Shown in pieces: positions 38,694-48,076 of a DNA stretch of 64,000 nt (positions within the stretch are counted from its first letter, which is position 1; each line of letters starts with the position of its first letter). Under the pieces are notes generated by a model. The model worked only from the letters and a program-made list of their open reading frames with translations, was not told where the DNA came from and made no database searches. The stretch is from contig NZ_QAOX01000007.1 in assembly GCF_003050935.1 (NCBI RefSeq), positions 1 to 64,000 on the forward strand, read 5' to 3'. The position numbers and the translations under genes are program-made. Source of the stretch: Luteibacter sp. OK325. GTDB taxonomy: Bacteria > Pseudomonadota > Gammaproteobacteria > Xanthomonadales > Rhodanobacteraceae.

Positions 38694-40367
38694 ATGACTG
38701 AAAGTTTTGCCGAACTGTTTGAACAGAGCCAGCAGGCTATTTCCAAGCTGAAGCCCGGCTCCATCGTCACCGGTATCGTTGTGGAAATCCGCAACGACGT
38801 GGTGGTGATCAACGCCGGCCTGAAGAGCGAAGGCATCGTCCCCATTGAGCAGTTCAGGGACGAGTCCGGCGCGCTGGAAGTGGAAGTGGGCGACGAGGTC
38901 AAGGTCGCGCTCGACGCGCTCGAAGACGGCTTCGGCGAGACCAAGCTCTCCCGTGAGAAGGCCAAGCGTTCGATGGTGTGGGACGACCTCGAGCAGGCGT
39001 TCGACAAGGAAGAGACCATCACCGGCAAGATCTCCGGCAAGGTCAAGGGCGGCTTCACGGTCGACATCAAGGACGTCCGCGCATTCCTGCCGGGTTCCCT
39101 GGTCGACGTGCGTCCGGTCCGTGACCCGGTCTACCTCGAGGGCAAGGACCTCGAGTTCAAGATCATCAAGCTCGATCGCAAGCGCAACAACGTCGTCGTC
39201 AGCCGCCGCGCGGTTGTCGAGACCGAGTTCTCGGAAGAGCGCGAGAAGCTGCTCGAGCGTCTGACGGAAGGCGCGGTCGTGAAGGGTGTGGTCAAGAACC
39301 TCACCGATTACGGCGCATTCGTCGACCTCGGCGGCATCGATGGCCTGCTGCACATCACCGACATGGCGTGGAAGCGCGTGCGTCACCCGTCCGAAGTCGT
39401 CAACGTCGGCGACGAGCTGGACGTCCGCGTGCTCAAGTACGACCGCGAGCGCAACCGCGTTTCGCTCGGCCTCAAGCAGCTCGGCGACGACCCGTGGGTC
39501 GCCATCGCACGCCGCTACCCGGTCGGCAGCCGTCTGTTCGGCAAGGTCTCCAACGTGACCGATTACGGTTGCTTCGTCGAGATCGAGCCGGGCGTCGAAG
39601 GCCTCGTGCACGTGTCGGAAATGGATTGGACCAACAAGAACGTCAACCCGGCCAAGGTCGTGCAGGTCGGTGACGAGACGGAAGTCATGGTCCTCGACGT
39701 GGATGAAGAGCGTCGTCGTATCTCCCTCGGTATCAAGCAGACCCGCTCGAACCCGTGGGAAGCATTCGCCGCCATGCACAAGAAGGGCGACAAGGTTTCC
39801 GGTCAGATCAAGTCGATCACCGATTTCGGTATCTTCATCGGTCTGGACGGTGGCATCGACGGTCTCGTCCACCTGTCCGACATTTCGTGGCAGGCCTCGG
39901 GTGAAGACCTCGTTCGCAACTTCAAGAAGGGCGACGAAGTCGAAGCCGTGGTTCTGGCGGTCGATCCGGAGCGTGAGCGCATCTCCCTCGGCATCAAGCA
40001 GATGGAGCAGGATCCGTTCGGTCAGTTCATGGCCACGAATCCGCGCGGCACGATCCTCAACGGTACCGTCCGCGAAGTCGATGCCAAGGGTGCGGTGATC
40101 GACCTCGGCGAAGGTGTCGAGGGCTACATCCGTGCGAACGACATCGCCAAGGAACGCGTCGACGACGCCACGCAGTACCTGAAGGTTGGCGACGCCGTCG
40201 AGGCGAAGTTCACCGGTATGGACCGCAAGGGCCGTCAGCTGCAGTTGTCCATCCGTGCCAAGGACGAGGAAGACGTGGCTGACGCCATGGCTGACTACGC
40301 CTCGGCTGCTGGTGGCACGACCAAGCTCGGCGCGCTCCTCAAAGAGCAGATGAACAAGGCCGACTAA
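38694..40367 (+). CDS. rpsA: 30S ribosomal protein S1
   Basis: 557 aa with six S1 RNA-binding repeats (starting near residues 22, 107, 193, 278, 365 and 452; the last four show the GxVxxxTDYGxFVxL pattern, for example [21 protein letters not shown]). S1 helps mRNAs bind the 30S subunit. The start [13 protein letters not shown] at 38694 is the family start; a longer upstream reading of the frame is not real. The 169-bp leader after cmk may carry its own promoter and the autoregulatory site usual for rpsA, but no structure can be assigned with certainty. ihfB follows. Confidence 0.97.
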   Translation: MTESFAELFEQSQQAISKLKPGSIVTGIVVEIRNDVVVINAGLKSEGIVPIEQFRDESGALEVEVGDEVKVALDALEDGFGETKLSREKAKRSMVWDDLEQAFDKEETITGKISGKVKGGFTVDIKDVRAFLPGSLVDVRPVRDPVYLEGKDLEFKIIKLDRKRNNVVVSRRAVVETEFSEEREKLLERLTEGAVVKGVVKNLTDYGAFVDLGGIDGLLHITDMAWKRVRHPSEVVNVGDELDVRVLKYDRERNRVSLGLKQLGDDPWVAIARRYPVGSRLFGKVSNVTDYGCFVEIEPGVEGLVHVSEMDWTNKNVNPAKVVQVGDETEVMVLDVDEERRRISLGIKQTRSNPWEAFAAMHKKGDKVSGQIKSITDFGIFIGLDGGIDGLVHLSDISWQASGEDLVRNFKKGDEVEAVVLAVDPERERISLGIKQMEQDPFGQFMATNPRGTILNGTVREVDAKGAVIDLGEGVEGYIRANDIAKERVDDATQYLKVGDAVEAKFTGMDRKGRQLQLSIRAKDEEDVADAMADYASAAGGTTKLGALLKEQMNKAD

Positions 40368-40377
40368 CTGTCGGGCG

Positions 40378-40397
40378 AGGGGCGGTTCGCCGCCCCT
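40378..40397 (+). terminator. UUCG-capped hairpin after rpsA
   Basis: Stem GGGGCGG/CCGCCCC plus one A-T pair, capped by a TTCG tetraloop, 11 nt after the rpsA stop. The following sequence is only weakly U-rich (ttgcttc), so it may attenuate or stabilise the message rather than end it; ihfB begins 26 nt later. Confidence 0.5.
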
Positions 40398-40422
40398 TGC
40401 TTCAGCTAAAAACAGGGGACCC

Positions 40423-40722
40423 ATGACAAAGTCGGAATTGATCGAGGCGCTGGCGCGGCGTCAGACCCACCTTGCCTTCAGCGATGTGGAACTAGCCGTC
40501 AAGAGCGTGCTCGAACAGATGAGCCAGGCCCTTTCCACGGGTGAGCGTATCGAGATTCGTGGGTTCGGAAGCTTTGCTCTGCACTTCCGTCCTCCGCGCA
40601 TGGGGCGCAACCCCAAGACCGGCGAGGCAGTTGCCCTGCCGGGCAAGCACGTGCCACATTTCAAACCTGGCAAGGAACTACGCGAACGCGTAAACCTGGC
40701 CGAGGAAGACGCCGCGCTTTGA
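40423..40722 (+). CDS. ihfB: Integration host factor subunit beta
   Basis: 99 aa. With IHF-alpha it forms the sequence-specific DNA-bending heterodimer. HU/IHF features: [10 protein letters not shown] at the N-terminus, [26 protein letters not shown] with the intercalating proline arm, and [21 protein letters not shown] precedes the ATG. It is immediately downstream of rpsA, the classic arrangement. The stop codon sits in the loop of the downstream terminator. Confidence 0.97.
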   Translation: MTKSELIEALARRQTHLAFSDVELAVKSVLEQMSQALSTGERIEIRGFGSFALHFRPPRMGRNPKTGEAVALPGKHVPHFKPGKELRERVNLAEEDAAL

Positions 40723-40737
40723 CGCGGCGTTTTTTTG
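40709..40737 (+). terminator. Intrinsic terminator of ihfB
   Basis: Perfect 8-bp stem ACGCCGCG/CGCGGCGT (40709-40716 with 40723-40730), 6-nt loop containing the ihfB stop codon, then seven T counting the last stem base. Confidence 0.88.
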
Positions 40738-40746
40738 TCTGTGAAG

Positions 40747-40768
40747 CCCGGCCTTGCCGGGTTTTTTT
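40747..40768 (+). terminator. Second, tandem terminator after ihfB
   Basis: CCCGGC/GCCGGG stem (40747-40752 with 40756-40761), CTT loop, followed by seven T. It lies 17 nt after the first terminator. Confidence 0.78.
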
Positions 40769-40771
40769 GTT

Positions 40772-40891
40772 GTGGGAGCCGATCATCGGCGATGTGGGAG
40801 CCGATTCATCGGCGATCCCGCGGCAGCGGCCAGGTTCGACGCAACCTTCGGCCGTGCCGCGAGCACCTATCGCCGATGAATCGGCTCCCAC
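40772..40891. repeat. REP cluster with composite unit
   Basis: Forward copies at 40772-40793 (shortened loop GATCATCGGC) and 40794-40816 (GATTCATCGGC) directly adjoin. A reversed copy at 40869-40891 closes a composite unit whose middle contains cccgcggcagcggcc. This unit (40794-40891) is longer than the other composite copies because of an enlarged middle. Confidence 0.88.
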
Positions 40892-41002
40892 ACAGGGCAC
40901 CACGCAGAGCGCATAAAGCGCATCTCCAGGCTGCTGGCGAACCTGTACGGATCGCCAACCGCGGCGCACCATCGTATTCAGGATTCGGGTACAGTCGTTG
41001 CT

Positions 41003-41263
41003 ATGCGCCTAATTGCCATCCTCTTTCTCCTGTTGTTCGTCGCTGCCGGCATCGTTTTCGGCGCGCTGAATGCCGATCTCGTGCCGTTCGATCTCGGCTT
41101 TGCCCGGCTGTCCCTGCCCAAGGGCGGAGCTATGCTCGCGGCGGTCCTGGTGGGCTGGGTTCTTGGCGGCATCACCGCCTGGCTCGGCACCTCCTTCGCC
41201 CAACGGCGCAAGCGCCGTGGCGAACGCAGCGATCGCAAGGTAGCCAACGCGACGACCGCATGA
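41003..41263 (+). CDS. lapA: LapA-domain membrane protein
   Basis: 86 aa. Two transmembrane segments (about residues 1-20 and 42-64) separated by FDLGFARLSLPKGG, then a basic tail, as in LapA (YciS), which works with LapB in lipopolysaccharide assembly and LpxC control. A -10-like TACAGT at 40990-40995 would start transcription at or just before the ATG, and no Shine-Dalgarno is seen, so the mRNA may be nearly leaderless. The stop overlaps the lapB start (ATGA). Confidence 0.88.
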   Translation: MRLIAILFLLLFVAAGIVFGALNADLVPFDLGFARLSLPKGGAMLAAVLVGWVLGGITAWLGTSFAQRRKRRGERSDRKVANATTA

Positions 41264-42432
41264 ATCCGATCTGGTTGCTGGCGCTCGTACCCCCGCTGGC
41301 CTTCGCCTGCGGCTGGTGGATGGCCCGTCATACACATACGCGGCGCTCCGGCGAACGAGTCAATGAACTCTCGTCCGACTACTTCCGTGGCCTCAACTAC
41401 CTCCTCAACGAGGAGCAGGACAAGGCGCTGGAGGTGTTCCTGCGTCTGGCCGAATACAACCGCGATACCGTGGAGACCCACCTCGCGCTGGGCAACCTGT
41501 TCCGCAAGCGCGGCGAGGTCGATCGCGCCATCCGTCTGCACCAGCACCTGGTCTCGCGCCAGGGCCTGTCTGACGAGATGAAGACGGTCGCCTTGCTCGA
41601 ACTGGGCGAGGACTACATGCGCGCCGGCCTACTGGACCGCGCCGAGACGTTGTTCTCCGACCTCGTGGCGATGGACGCGCTGGCGCCGTCCGCCTTGCGC
41701 CACCTCATCTCGATCTACCAGCACGAGCGCGAATGGCATAAGGCCATCGACCACGCGCGACGCCTCGAGACCATGACCAGCGAGGACGAGTCCGCGATGA
41801 TCGCGCAGTTCTATTGCGAGCTGGCCGAGCAGTCGCGACAGCACGGAGCACGCACCGAGGCTCGCGACTATGTGCGCGAGGCCTTTGCCTGCCAGCAGGA
41901 CTGCGTGCGCGCGCACATGATCGCCGGGCGCCTGTCGTTCGAAGACGACGACATGCTTGCCGCGGTCGAGTCGTACGAGTCCGCGATCGCCGCCGATATC
42001 GCCTTCGTGCCGGAGATCCTGCCGCCGCTGTTGAACTGCTACGCGCGCTCTCAGCAGATGGACCGCGCCGAGGCCTTCCTGCGCGACATCATGGAGCGCT
42101 ACCACGGCATCTCGCCGGTGCTTGCCCTGACCCGCCTCTACGAGGGCAGGGATGGTGAGCGCACGGCCATCGATTTCCTCACCGGTCAGCTGCGCAAGCG
42201 GCCCTCGGTGCGTGGCCTGATGGCGCTGATCGACGCCACGATGGACAAGGTTTCGGGCGAGGCCCGTGAGAACTACCTGATCCTGCGTGACCTGACCCGC
42301 AAGCTGCTCGAAGGACAGGCCATGTATCGCTGCAGCCGCTGCGGCTTCGGTGCCAAGGCGCACCACTGGCAATGCCCGAGCTGCAAGAACTGGGGTACGG
42401 TCCGCCCGATCCATGGCGTCGCCAACGAATGA
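41260..42432 (+). CDS. lapB: Lipopolysaccharide assembly protein LapB
   Basis: 390 aa, the family length. N-terminal membrane anchor (NPIWLLALVPPLAFACGWWMA), about nine TPR helical repeats (residues about 35-350; for example ALGNLFRKRGEVDRAIRLHQ) and a C-terminal rubredoxin-type metal site (YRCSRCGF and WQCPSCKNWG). LapB regulates LpxC degradation by FtsH and coordinates LPS synthesis. ATG overlaps the lapA stop; its own stop overlaps the next gene's start. A longer open frame upstream is a shadow of the repeat region and lapA. Confidence 0.95.
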   Translation: MNPIWLLALVPPLAFACGWWMARHTHTRRSGERVNELSSDYFRGLNYLLNEEQDKALEVFLRLAEYNRDTVETHLALGNLFRKRGEVDRAIRLHQHLVSRQGLSDEMKTVALLELGEDYMRAGLLDRAETLFSDLVAMDALAPSALRHLISIYQHEREWHKAIDHARRLETMTSEDESAMIAQFYCELAEQSRQHGARTEARDYVREAFACQQDCVRAHMIAGRLSFEDDDMLAAVESYESAIAADIAFVPEILPPLLNCYARSQQMDRAEAFLRDIMERYHGISPVLALTRLYEGRDGERTAIDFLTGQLRKRPSVRGLMALIDATMDKVSGEARENYLILRDLTRKLLEGQAMYRCSRCGFGAKAHHWQCPSCKNWGTVRPIHGVANE

Positions 42433-43466
42433 TGCCCGTGTCCGCGAGCGCCCCATCCCTGATCGTCGGCAGCGCCGTCCTGTCCTTCGTCGTTTCCTTC
42501 GCCAGCGTGCGCATGGCCATGGCCTACGCGCAGCGGCGGGGGATGCTGGACGAGCCGGGGCGTCGCCGCTCGCACAGCATGCCTACGCCGCGCGGCGGCG
42601 GCATCGGCATCGTGCTGGGTGCGCTGGTGGGTATGCCGTCCGCCTTGCTCCTTCTTCCGGTCTCACCGGGTGCTGCGACGACCGCTGCCTTTAGTGTCTC
42701 GGTGATCGCGGTCGCGGCCATCGGCTGGCTGGACGATCACGGCTCGCTGCCGATCCGGCCGCGCCTGCTGATCCAGCTCGCCGCGACCCTCCTGCTCTGC
42801 GTGGCGGTCGCCTCATACACATCGAGCCTGCTCTGGGCCATTCCGTTGCTGGTGGCCGGTGTCTGGTGCATCAACCTGCATAATTTCATGGATGGCATCG
42901 ACGGCCTGGCGGCCCAGCAGGCCATGTTCTTCGGGGCGGCTTACGCGGCCCTGGCATGGTCCGCCGGCAGCCCGGCTCTTGCCGGTGCCGGGCTGGCGCT
43001 CGGCGCGGCCGCCACCGGCTTCTGGTGGTTCAATCGCTCGCCGGCGAAGATTTTCATGGGCGACGTGGGCAGCGCCACCCTCGGCCTGATCGTCTTTGCC
43101 CTGTCAGCGATGCTCTGGGCATTTCGTACGAATTTGCTGTGGCCGGCGCTGATTTTCTCGTCAGGTTTCGTCGTCGACGCGACCTTGACGCTGCTCGTGC
43201 GAATGCTGCGTGGTGCGCGCTGGTACACTCCGCACCGCGAGCATCTGTACCAATGGCTCGTGAGGCGGGGTGCGTCACATCGGAAGGTAGCCCTGGGCTA
43301 CTTTGCATGGAACGTTCTCGTCTGTGTTCCTGTCGCATGGATCGCGTTCCGCTGGCCGGCGGCGGCGTCCATGTGTTTCGGAGCAACCTATCTGCTAGGG
43401 GCGGCGGTCTGGCGTACTGGCAAGCACTCTTGCTTGCGTCGAAGGGAGCGGCATGTTTCTGCGTAA
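42429..43466 (+). CDS. WecA/WbpL-like polyprenyl-phosphate glycosyl-1-phosphate transferase (GT4 family)
   Basis: 345 aa, about ten membrane segments. MraY/WecA family motifs: RRSHSMPTPRGGGIGI near residue 47, WLDDHGSLPIRPRL (Asp-Asp metal site), NLHNFMDGIDGLA and AKIFMGDVGSA, and the cytoplasmic HREHLYQWL loop. It should transfer an N-acetylhexosamine-1-phosphate to undecaprenyl phosphate and so start O-antigen or exopolysaccharide synthesis. Two consecutive ATGs (42429 and 42432); the first overlaps the lapB stop. It overlaps the next gene by 14 bases. Confidence 0.9.
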   Translation: MMPVSASAPSLIVGSAVLSFVVSFASVRMAMAYAQRRGMLDEPGRRRSHSMPTPRGGGIGIVLGALVGMPSALLLLPVSPGAATTAAFSVSVIAVAAIGWLDDHGSLPIRPRLLIQLAATLLLCVAVASYTSSLLWAIPLLVAGVWCINLHNFMDGIDGLAAQQAMFFGAAYAALAWSAGSPALAGAGLALGAAATGFWWFNRSPAKIFMGDVGSATLGLIVFALSAMLWAFRTNLLWPALIFSSGFVVDATLTLLVRMLRGARWYTPHREHLYQWLVRRGASHRKVALGYFAWNVLVCVPVAWIAFRWPAAASMCFGATYLLGAAVWRTGKHSCLRRRERHVSA

Positions 43467-45354
43467 GTTCATCGGCATCATCCATCCACGTACGGCGGTC
43501 GTCGCGCACGACCTCGCCATGGCGGCTCTCGCATGGTGGATAGCCAAGACGCTCCGGTATGCCCTCATGCCGGACCTCGCGCCGGTGACCTATCTGCCGA
43601 TGGAGTTCCCGATCGTCCTGCTGGTGCAGGGCGCGGTGTTCAACTGGACCGGCCTCTACAAGGGCGTGTGGCGCTTCGCCAGCCTCCCCGATCTGTGGAA
43701 CATCATTCGCGCGACGGTCATCGGCGCGTTGATCATCGGCCTGGCCATGGTCATGTACGCGCGCCTCGATGGCGTGCCCCGTTCGGTACTGCTGGTCTAC
43801 CCGGTGGTGCTGGTCGTGCTGCTCGGCCTGCCTCGCCTCAGCTACCGGTTCTGGAAAGACAGTCGCATCGACCTGTTCCAGTCGGCGCCGACCAAACGCG
43901 TGCTGATCGTCGGCGCCGATCGCGCCGGTGAAGCCCTCTCGCGCGATCTTCGTCGCGACAGCCGTTACAGCGTCATCGGTTTCGTCGACGACAACATGGC
44001 CCTGCGCGGTGCGCAGATCGGTGGCATCCCCGTGCTCGGCACGGTGGACCAACTGGCCGAGTTGTCCAAGGCCGTAGCGGTGCAGATGCTGCTCATCGCC
44101 GTGCCCGGTGCCACCACGGCGCAGATGCGTCGCATCGTAGCTTTCTGCGAAAGCACCGGCCTGCCGTTCCGTACCGTGCCGCGCCTGGAAGACGTCGTCG
44201 CCGGCCGCGCCCAGTTCAACGAGATCAAGGAAGTGGCGATCGAGGACCTGCTCGGCCGTGACGCCGTGGAGCTGGACTGGACCGCCATTCGCGAGAACAT
44301 CAGTGGTCGACGCGTGCTGGTCACCGGCGGCGGCGGTTCGATCGGCTCGGAGCTTTGCCGCCAGGTGGCGCGCCTCGGTGCCAGCTCGCTGACCGTGGTC
44401 GAGATGTCCGAGTACAACCTCTATCGCATCGGCCAGGAACTGACCTCGGCCTATCCCGAGCTGATCTTCAATGGCGTGCTCGCCGATGCGCGCGAGACGG
44501 TGGCGGTGAACCGCCTGTTCGAGGAAACCCAGCCGCAGATCGTCTTCCATGCTTCCGCGTACAAGCACGTGCCGATGCTCCAGGGCCAGCTGCGCGAAGC
44601 CTTCCGCAACAACGTCATGGGCACGCGCGTGGTCGCCAACGCCGCGGTGCGCTGCGGTGTCGAATCCTTCGTGCTCATCTCAACCGACAAGGCCGTGAAC
44701 CCGACCTCGGTGATGGGTGCGTGCAAGCGCATGGCCGAGATCTGGTGCCAGAATCTCGCAGCGCATACTTCGACACGTTTCATTACCGTTCGTTTCGGTA
44801 ACGTTCTGGATTCCGCCGGCTCGGTGGTCCCGTTGTTCCGCCGGCAGATCCGCCAGGGCGGTCCATTGACGATCACCCATCCGGAGATTTCGCGTTACTT
44901 CATGACCATTCCCGAAGCCTGCCAGTTGATCCTGCAGGCGGCGAGCCTGGGCAAGGGTGGCGAGATCTTTGCGCTCGACATGGGCGATCCGGTCAAGATC
45001 CGCGACCTCGCCGAGCAGATGATCCGTCTGGCTGGCAAGCGTCCCGGTTCCGACATCCAGATCGTCTATACCGGCCTGCGCTCGGGCGAAAAACTGTTCG
45101 AAGAATTGTTCCACCCGTTGGAGAACTACACCAGCACCACCCATGCCAAGATTTTCCAGGCCCAACATCGCCAGGTGTCGTGGGAGATGCTGCAGACGCA
45201 GTTGGCTCGTGCCGAAGAGGCCGCGGCCACGTTCGATGAAGAGACCCTGCGTCGCTGCGTGTCGCAACTGCTGCCTTCGTTCCGCTGGAGCGACGCACAG
45301 ACCGACAACGTCGTGCCGCTACGCCGAAACGAAAACGGAGACATCGCATCATGA
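43453..45354 (+). CDS. WbpM/CapD-type nucleotide-sugar 4,6-dehydratase
   Basis: 633 aa. N-terminal four-helix membrane region (about residues 10-115), a first Rossmann-like domain (RVLIVGADRAGEALS, about 145) and a C-terminal SDR dehydratase (VLVTGGGGSIGSELCRQ, about 290; HASAYKHVPMLQ; STDKAVNP; VMGACKRMAE). The catalytic position shows Met in M-x-x-x-K where short-chain enzymes have Tyr, characteristic of large membrane-bound UDP-GlcNAc 4,6-dehydratases such as WbpM. Product would be a UDP-6-deoxy-4-keto sugar for surface polysaccharide. galU overlaps its stop (ATGA). Confidence 0.92.
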   Translation: MFLRKFIGIIHPRTAVVAHDLAMAALAWWIAKTLRYALMPDLAPVTYLPMEFPIVLLVQGAVFNWTGLYKGVWRFASLPDLWNIIRATVIGALIIGLAMVMYARLDGVPRSVLLVYPVVLVVLLGLPRLSYRFWKDSRIDLFQSAPTKRVLIVGADRAGEALSRDLRRDSRYSVIGFVDDNMALRGAQIGGIPVLGTVDQLAELSKAVAVQMLLIAVPGATTAQMRRIVAFCESTGLPFRTVPRLEDVVAGRAQFNEIKEVAIEDLLGRDAVELDWTAIRENISGRRVLVTGGGGSIGSELCRQVARLGASSLTVVEMSEYNLYRIGQELTSAYPELIFNGVLADARETVAVNRLFEETQPQIVFHASAYKHVPMLQGQLREAFRNNVMGTRVVANAAVRCGVESFVLISTDKAVNPTSVMGACKRMAEIWCQNLAAHTSTRFITVRFGNVLDSAGSVVPLFRRQIRQGGPLTITHPEISRYFMTIPEACQLILQAASLGKGGEIFALDMGDPVKIRDLAEQMIRLAGKRPGSDIQIVYTGLRSGEKLFEELFHPLENYTSTTHAKIFQAQHRQVSWEMLQTQLARAEEAAATFDEETLRRCVSQLLPSFRWSDAQTDNVVPLRRNENGDIAS

Positions 45355-46226
45355 CCCAACCCCTGCGCAAGGTCGTATTTCCCGTCGCTGGCCTCGGTAC
45401 GCGCTTCCTCCCGGCGACCAAGGTAGTGGCCAAGGAAATGCTGCCCGTGCTCGACCGTCCACTCATCCAGTACGCCGTGGATGAAGCCGTCGATGCGGGT
45501 GCCGATACGCTGGTGTTCGTCACCAACCGTTACAAGCACGCCATTGCCGATTACTTCGACAAGGCCTACGAGCTGGAAGAGAAGCTGGCCGAGAAGAACA
45601 AGGAAGAGCTGCTGTCGATCCTGCGCGGCATTCTTCCGCGCCACGTGCGTTGCGTCTTCGTCACCCAGCCGGAGGCCCTCGGCCTGGGCGATGCCGTGCT
45701 GCGTGCCGCGCCGGTGATCGGCGACGAGCGCTTCGGCGTCATGCTTCCGGACGACCTGATCTGGAACAAGGGCAAGGGCGCACTGCGCCAGATGGCCGAA
45801 GTGGCGGACAAGTACGACGCGGGCGTCATCGCGGTGGAAGAAGTGCCGGAGAAGGACACCGACAAGTACGGCATCGTCGACGCCACCGAACAGGTGGACG
45901 ACCGCTCGACCGTCATCAAGCACATGGTCGAGAAGCCGAAGCCGGCCGACGCGCCGTCCACGCTCGCCGTGGTGGGTCGTTACGTCCTGCCGGGAAACAT
46001 CTTCGAATACCTGCGCAATACGCGCGAAGGGGCCGGTGGCGAAATCCAGCTGACCGACGCTATCGAGGATCTGCTTAAGGCCAAGGGCAAGGTGCTCGCC
46101 TATCGCTTCGAAGGCACGCGCTTCGACTGCGGCAACAAGGCCGGTCTGGTCCGCGCCACCATGGCGATGGCCCTGGAAGATCCGAAGCTCGCCCCGATCG
46201 TCCGCGAGTTCGCCAACAAGGCATAA
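45351..46226 (+). CDS. galU: UTP-glucose-1-phosphate uridylyltransferase
   Basis: 291 aa. It makes UDP-glucose from UTP and glucose-1-phosphate for LPS, exopolysaccharide and other glycans. Motifs: VVFPVAGLGTRFLPATKVVAKEM at the N-terminus (split here only for reading), PLIQYAVDEAVDAG, VTQPEALGLGDAVL, LPDDLIWN, and GTRFDCGNKAGLVRA near the end. ATG overlaps the stop of the dehydratase gene. It ends the lapA-galU run; REP palindromes follow. Confidence 0.96.
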   Translation: MTQPLRKVVFPVAGLGTRFLPATKVVAKEMLPVLDRPLIQYAVDEAVDAGADTLVFVTNRYKHAIADYFDKAYELEEKLAEKNKEELLSILRGILPRHVRCVFVTQPEALGLGDAVLRAAPVIGDERFGVMLPDDLIWNKGKGALRQMAEVADKYDAGVIAVEEVPEKDTDKYGIVDATEQVDDRSTVIKHMVEKPKPADAPSTLAVVGRYVLPGNIFEYLRNTREGAGGEIQLTDAIEDLLKAKGKVLAYRFEGTRFDCGNKAGLVRATMAMALEDPKLAPIVREFANKA

Positions 46227-46235
46227 CCGGCTCTC

Positions 46236-46341
46236 GTGGGAGCCGCTTCAGCGGCGATTTGTAGGAGCCGATTCATCGGCGATCCCGCGGCAGCGGGCCA
46301 GGGTGTCGCGAGCACCCCATCGCCGATGAATCGGCTCCCAC
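46236..46341. repeat. REP palindromes with composite unit
   Basis: A forward GCTTCAGCGGC copy (46236-46258), then a composite unit: forward GATTCATCGGC copy (46260-46283), middle cccgcggcagcgggcc plus gtcgcgagcacccc, and reversed copy (46319-46341). Lies between the convergent galU and amidase genes. Confidence 0.9.
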
Positions 46342-46356
46342 AAGGCCCTTTCGTTA

Positions 46357-47940
46357 TCAGCGAACCGGCAGGGTCGGCAGAAACCTCGGCCGCCTGTACG
46401 CGTTGGCTTTTTGCTCGACACCATACGCGATTGCGATGAGCACAGGTTCGCTCCACTTCGCACTAAAGAACACTACCCCTACCGGTAGCTCGTGCGCGAA
46501 ATCGACAGGCAGGGTGATCGACGGGTAACCGGCGATCGCTGCCGGCGCGGAGACGCCGCCGACGGTCGGGTCGCCACTGACGACATGATCGCCCAGCACC
46601 AGGTCATTGACGAACGCCGGGCCCCAGCTCGGGGCGAGCAGGGCGTCGAGGTGATCCTTGGCCAGCGCGGCATCGATACCTTCCGGGCCGGCGAGACGCT
46701 GGTTGCGATCGCGATACTCGATGTACGTCGGGTCGGTGAGGTCGGCCTTCGCCTGCGCCTGCAGGAACAACTCCTGGCCAAACCACGGCATCTCCTTCGC
46801 GGCTTCCCGGTCATTGAACGCAATGAGGTCGGCCAGGGTCTTCATGGGCTGGTCGGGGCGGCTGGCAAGGTAGGCGTTGATGTCGTGTTTGAACTCGTAA
46901 AGCAGCACGTCGATCTCGTGCTCGCTGAGTTCCTTCAGATGCGGAATCTCGACGGGGTCGACGACCGTCGCGCCCTGGGCCTTGAGAATAGCGATGGTCT
47001 TGTCCAGCGCACGATCCGCATTGGGCTCGATGCCACCGAGCGCGCGCACCACGCCAATGCGCTTGCCACGCAGCGCGTTCGGGTCGAGGAACTTCGTGTA
47101 GTCGGTGGCGTGCTTGTCGGCGTCTTTCGTCGCCGGATCGCGCGGGTCGCTGCCGGCGATCGCGCTGAGCACGGTCGCTGCATCGGCGACACTGCGCGCC
47201 ATCGGCCCGGCCGTGTCCTGGCTGTGCGAGATGGGGATGATGCCTATGCGGCTGACCAGCCCGACCGTGGGTTTGATGCCGACCAGGCCGGTCATCGACG
47301 CGGGGCAGATGATCGAACCATCGGTCTCGCTGCCAATCGCCACGGTAGCCAGGCCAGCGGCGACGGCCGAACCCGAGCCCGCACTCGAGCCACACGCATT
47401 GCGATCGAGTACATAGGGATTGACCGTAAGCCCACCGCGTCCCGTCCAGCCACTGGTGGCATGGTTGCTGCGCATGTTGGCCCATTCGCTGAGGTTGGTC
47501 TTGCCGAGGATCACGGCACCCGCCTTGCGCAACTTTGCCGCCACCGCCGAATCGTGCGGCGCAGGCTTGCCCACGAGGGCGAGCGAGCCGGCCGTCGTCT
47601 GCATGCGGTCGCCGGTGTCGATGTTGTCCTTGAGCAGGATGGGAATGCCAGCCAGCGGACCGGTCTTGCCCGACTTGCGCGCGATGGCCAGGGCGTCGGG
47701 ATTGGTTTCGAGCACCGCGTTAACCGTGGGACCGGCCTTGTCGATTGTGGCGATGCGCGAGAGGAAGAGGGTGGTGAGGCCTTCCGGTGTCAGTGCGCCC
47801 GAGGCATACGCCTGGCGAATCGTCGCGATGGAGGCGAAAGCATCGTCTTCGTTCGCGTCGCGCGCTTGCGCGGTGCCGGTGGACAACGTGACTGCGAGGG
47901 CCAGCGTGAGCGCGGCCGGCCTGATCCATACATGCTGCAT
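46357..47940 (-). CDS. Secreted amidase (amidase-signature family)
   Basis: 527 aa. Signal peptide at residues 1-26 (ALTLALAVTLSTGTAQA-R). Amidase-signature enzyme with the Ser-cisSer-Lys triad: Lys in PILLKDNIDTGD, cis-Ser in CGSSAGSGSAVAAG, nucleophile Ser in GSETDGSIICPAS. It resembles peptide amidases such as that of Stenotrophomonas maltophilia, which remove C-terminal amides from peptides; a glutamyl-tRNA amidotransferase role is excluded by the signal peptide and isolation. It converges on galU and is divergent from the cytochrome genes. Confidence 0.88.
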   Translation of the reverse strand: MQHVWIRPAALTLALAVTLSTGTAQARDANEDDAFASIATIRQAYASGALTPEGLTTLFLSRIATIDKAGPTVNAVLETNPDALAIARKSGKTGPLAGIPILLKDNIDTGDRMQTTAGSLALVGKPAPHDSAVAAKLRKAGAVILGKTNLSEWANMRSNHATSGWTGRGGLTVNPYVLDRNACGSSAGSGSAVAAGLATVAIGSETDGSIICPASMTGLVGIKPTVGLVSRIGIIPISHSQDTAGPMARSVADAATVLSAIAGSDPRDPATKDADKHATDYTKFLDPNALRGKRIGVVRALGGIEPNADRALDKTIAILKAQGATVVDPVEIPHLKELSEHEIDVLLYEFKHDINAYLASRPDQPMKTLADLIAFNDREAAKEMPWFGQELFLQAQAKADLTDPTYIEYRDRNQRLAGPEGIDAALAKDHLDALLAPSWGPAFVNDLVLGDHVVSGDPTVGGVSAPAAIAGYPSITLPVDFAHELPVGVVFFSAKWSEPVLIAIAYGVEQKANAYRRPRFLPTLPVR

Positions 47941-48004
47941 ATGTCTTTTCCCCCTGGCGATGCTGTGGTGACTCCATGCAATCTACCGCATACCCGTGCG
48001 CGGC

Positions 48005-48010
48005 TATACT
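48005..48010 (+). promoter_or_regulatory. Candidate -10 for the cytochrome c genes
   Basis: TATACT lies 67 nt before the first cytochrome ATG in the 136-bp divergent gap. No good -35 at standard spacing. Confidence 0.3.
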
Positions 48011-48076
48011 GCACGGACGCCAAGCCCGTGCAGGCCCTGCCGCCGGGCCACGCCAACGTAAGCCAGGGAGTGCCAC

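Noticed and set aside
38601-40424. 607-codon open frame antisense to rpsA
   Set aside because: Mirror of S1 repeats; no start signal.
40772-40891. Long hairpins after ihfB as an additional sRNA gene
   Set aside because: Structure is fully explained by REP palindromes, and two terminators lie upstream with no promoter visible between.
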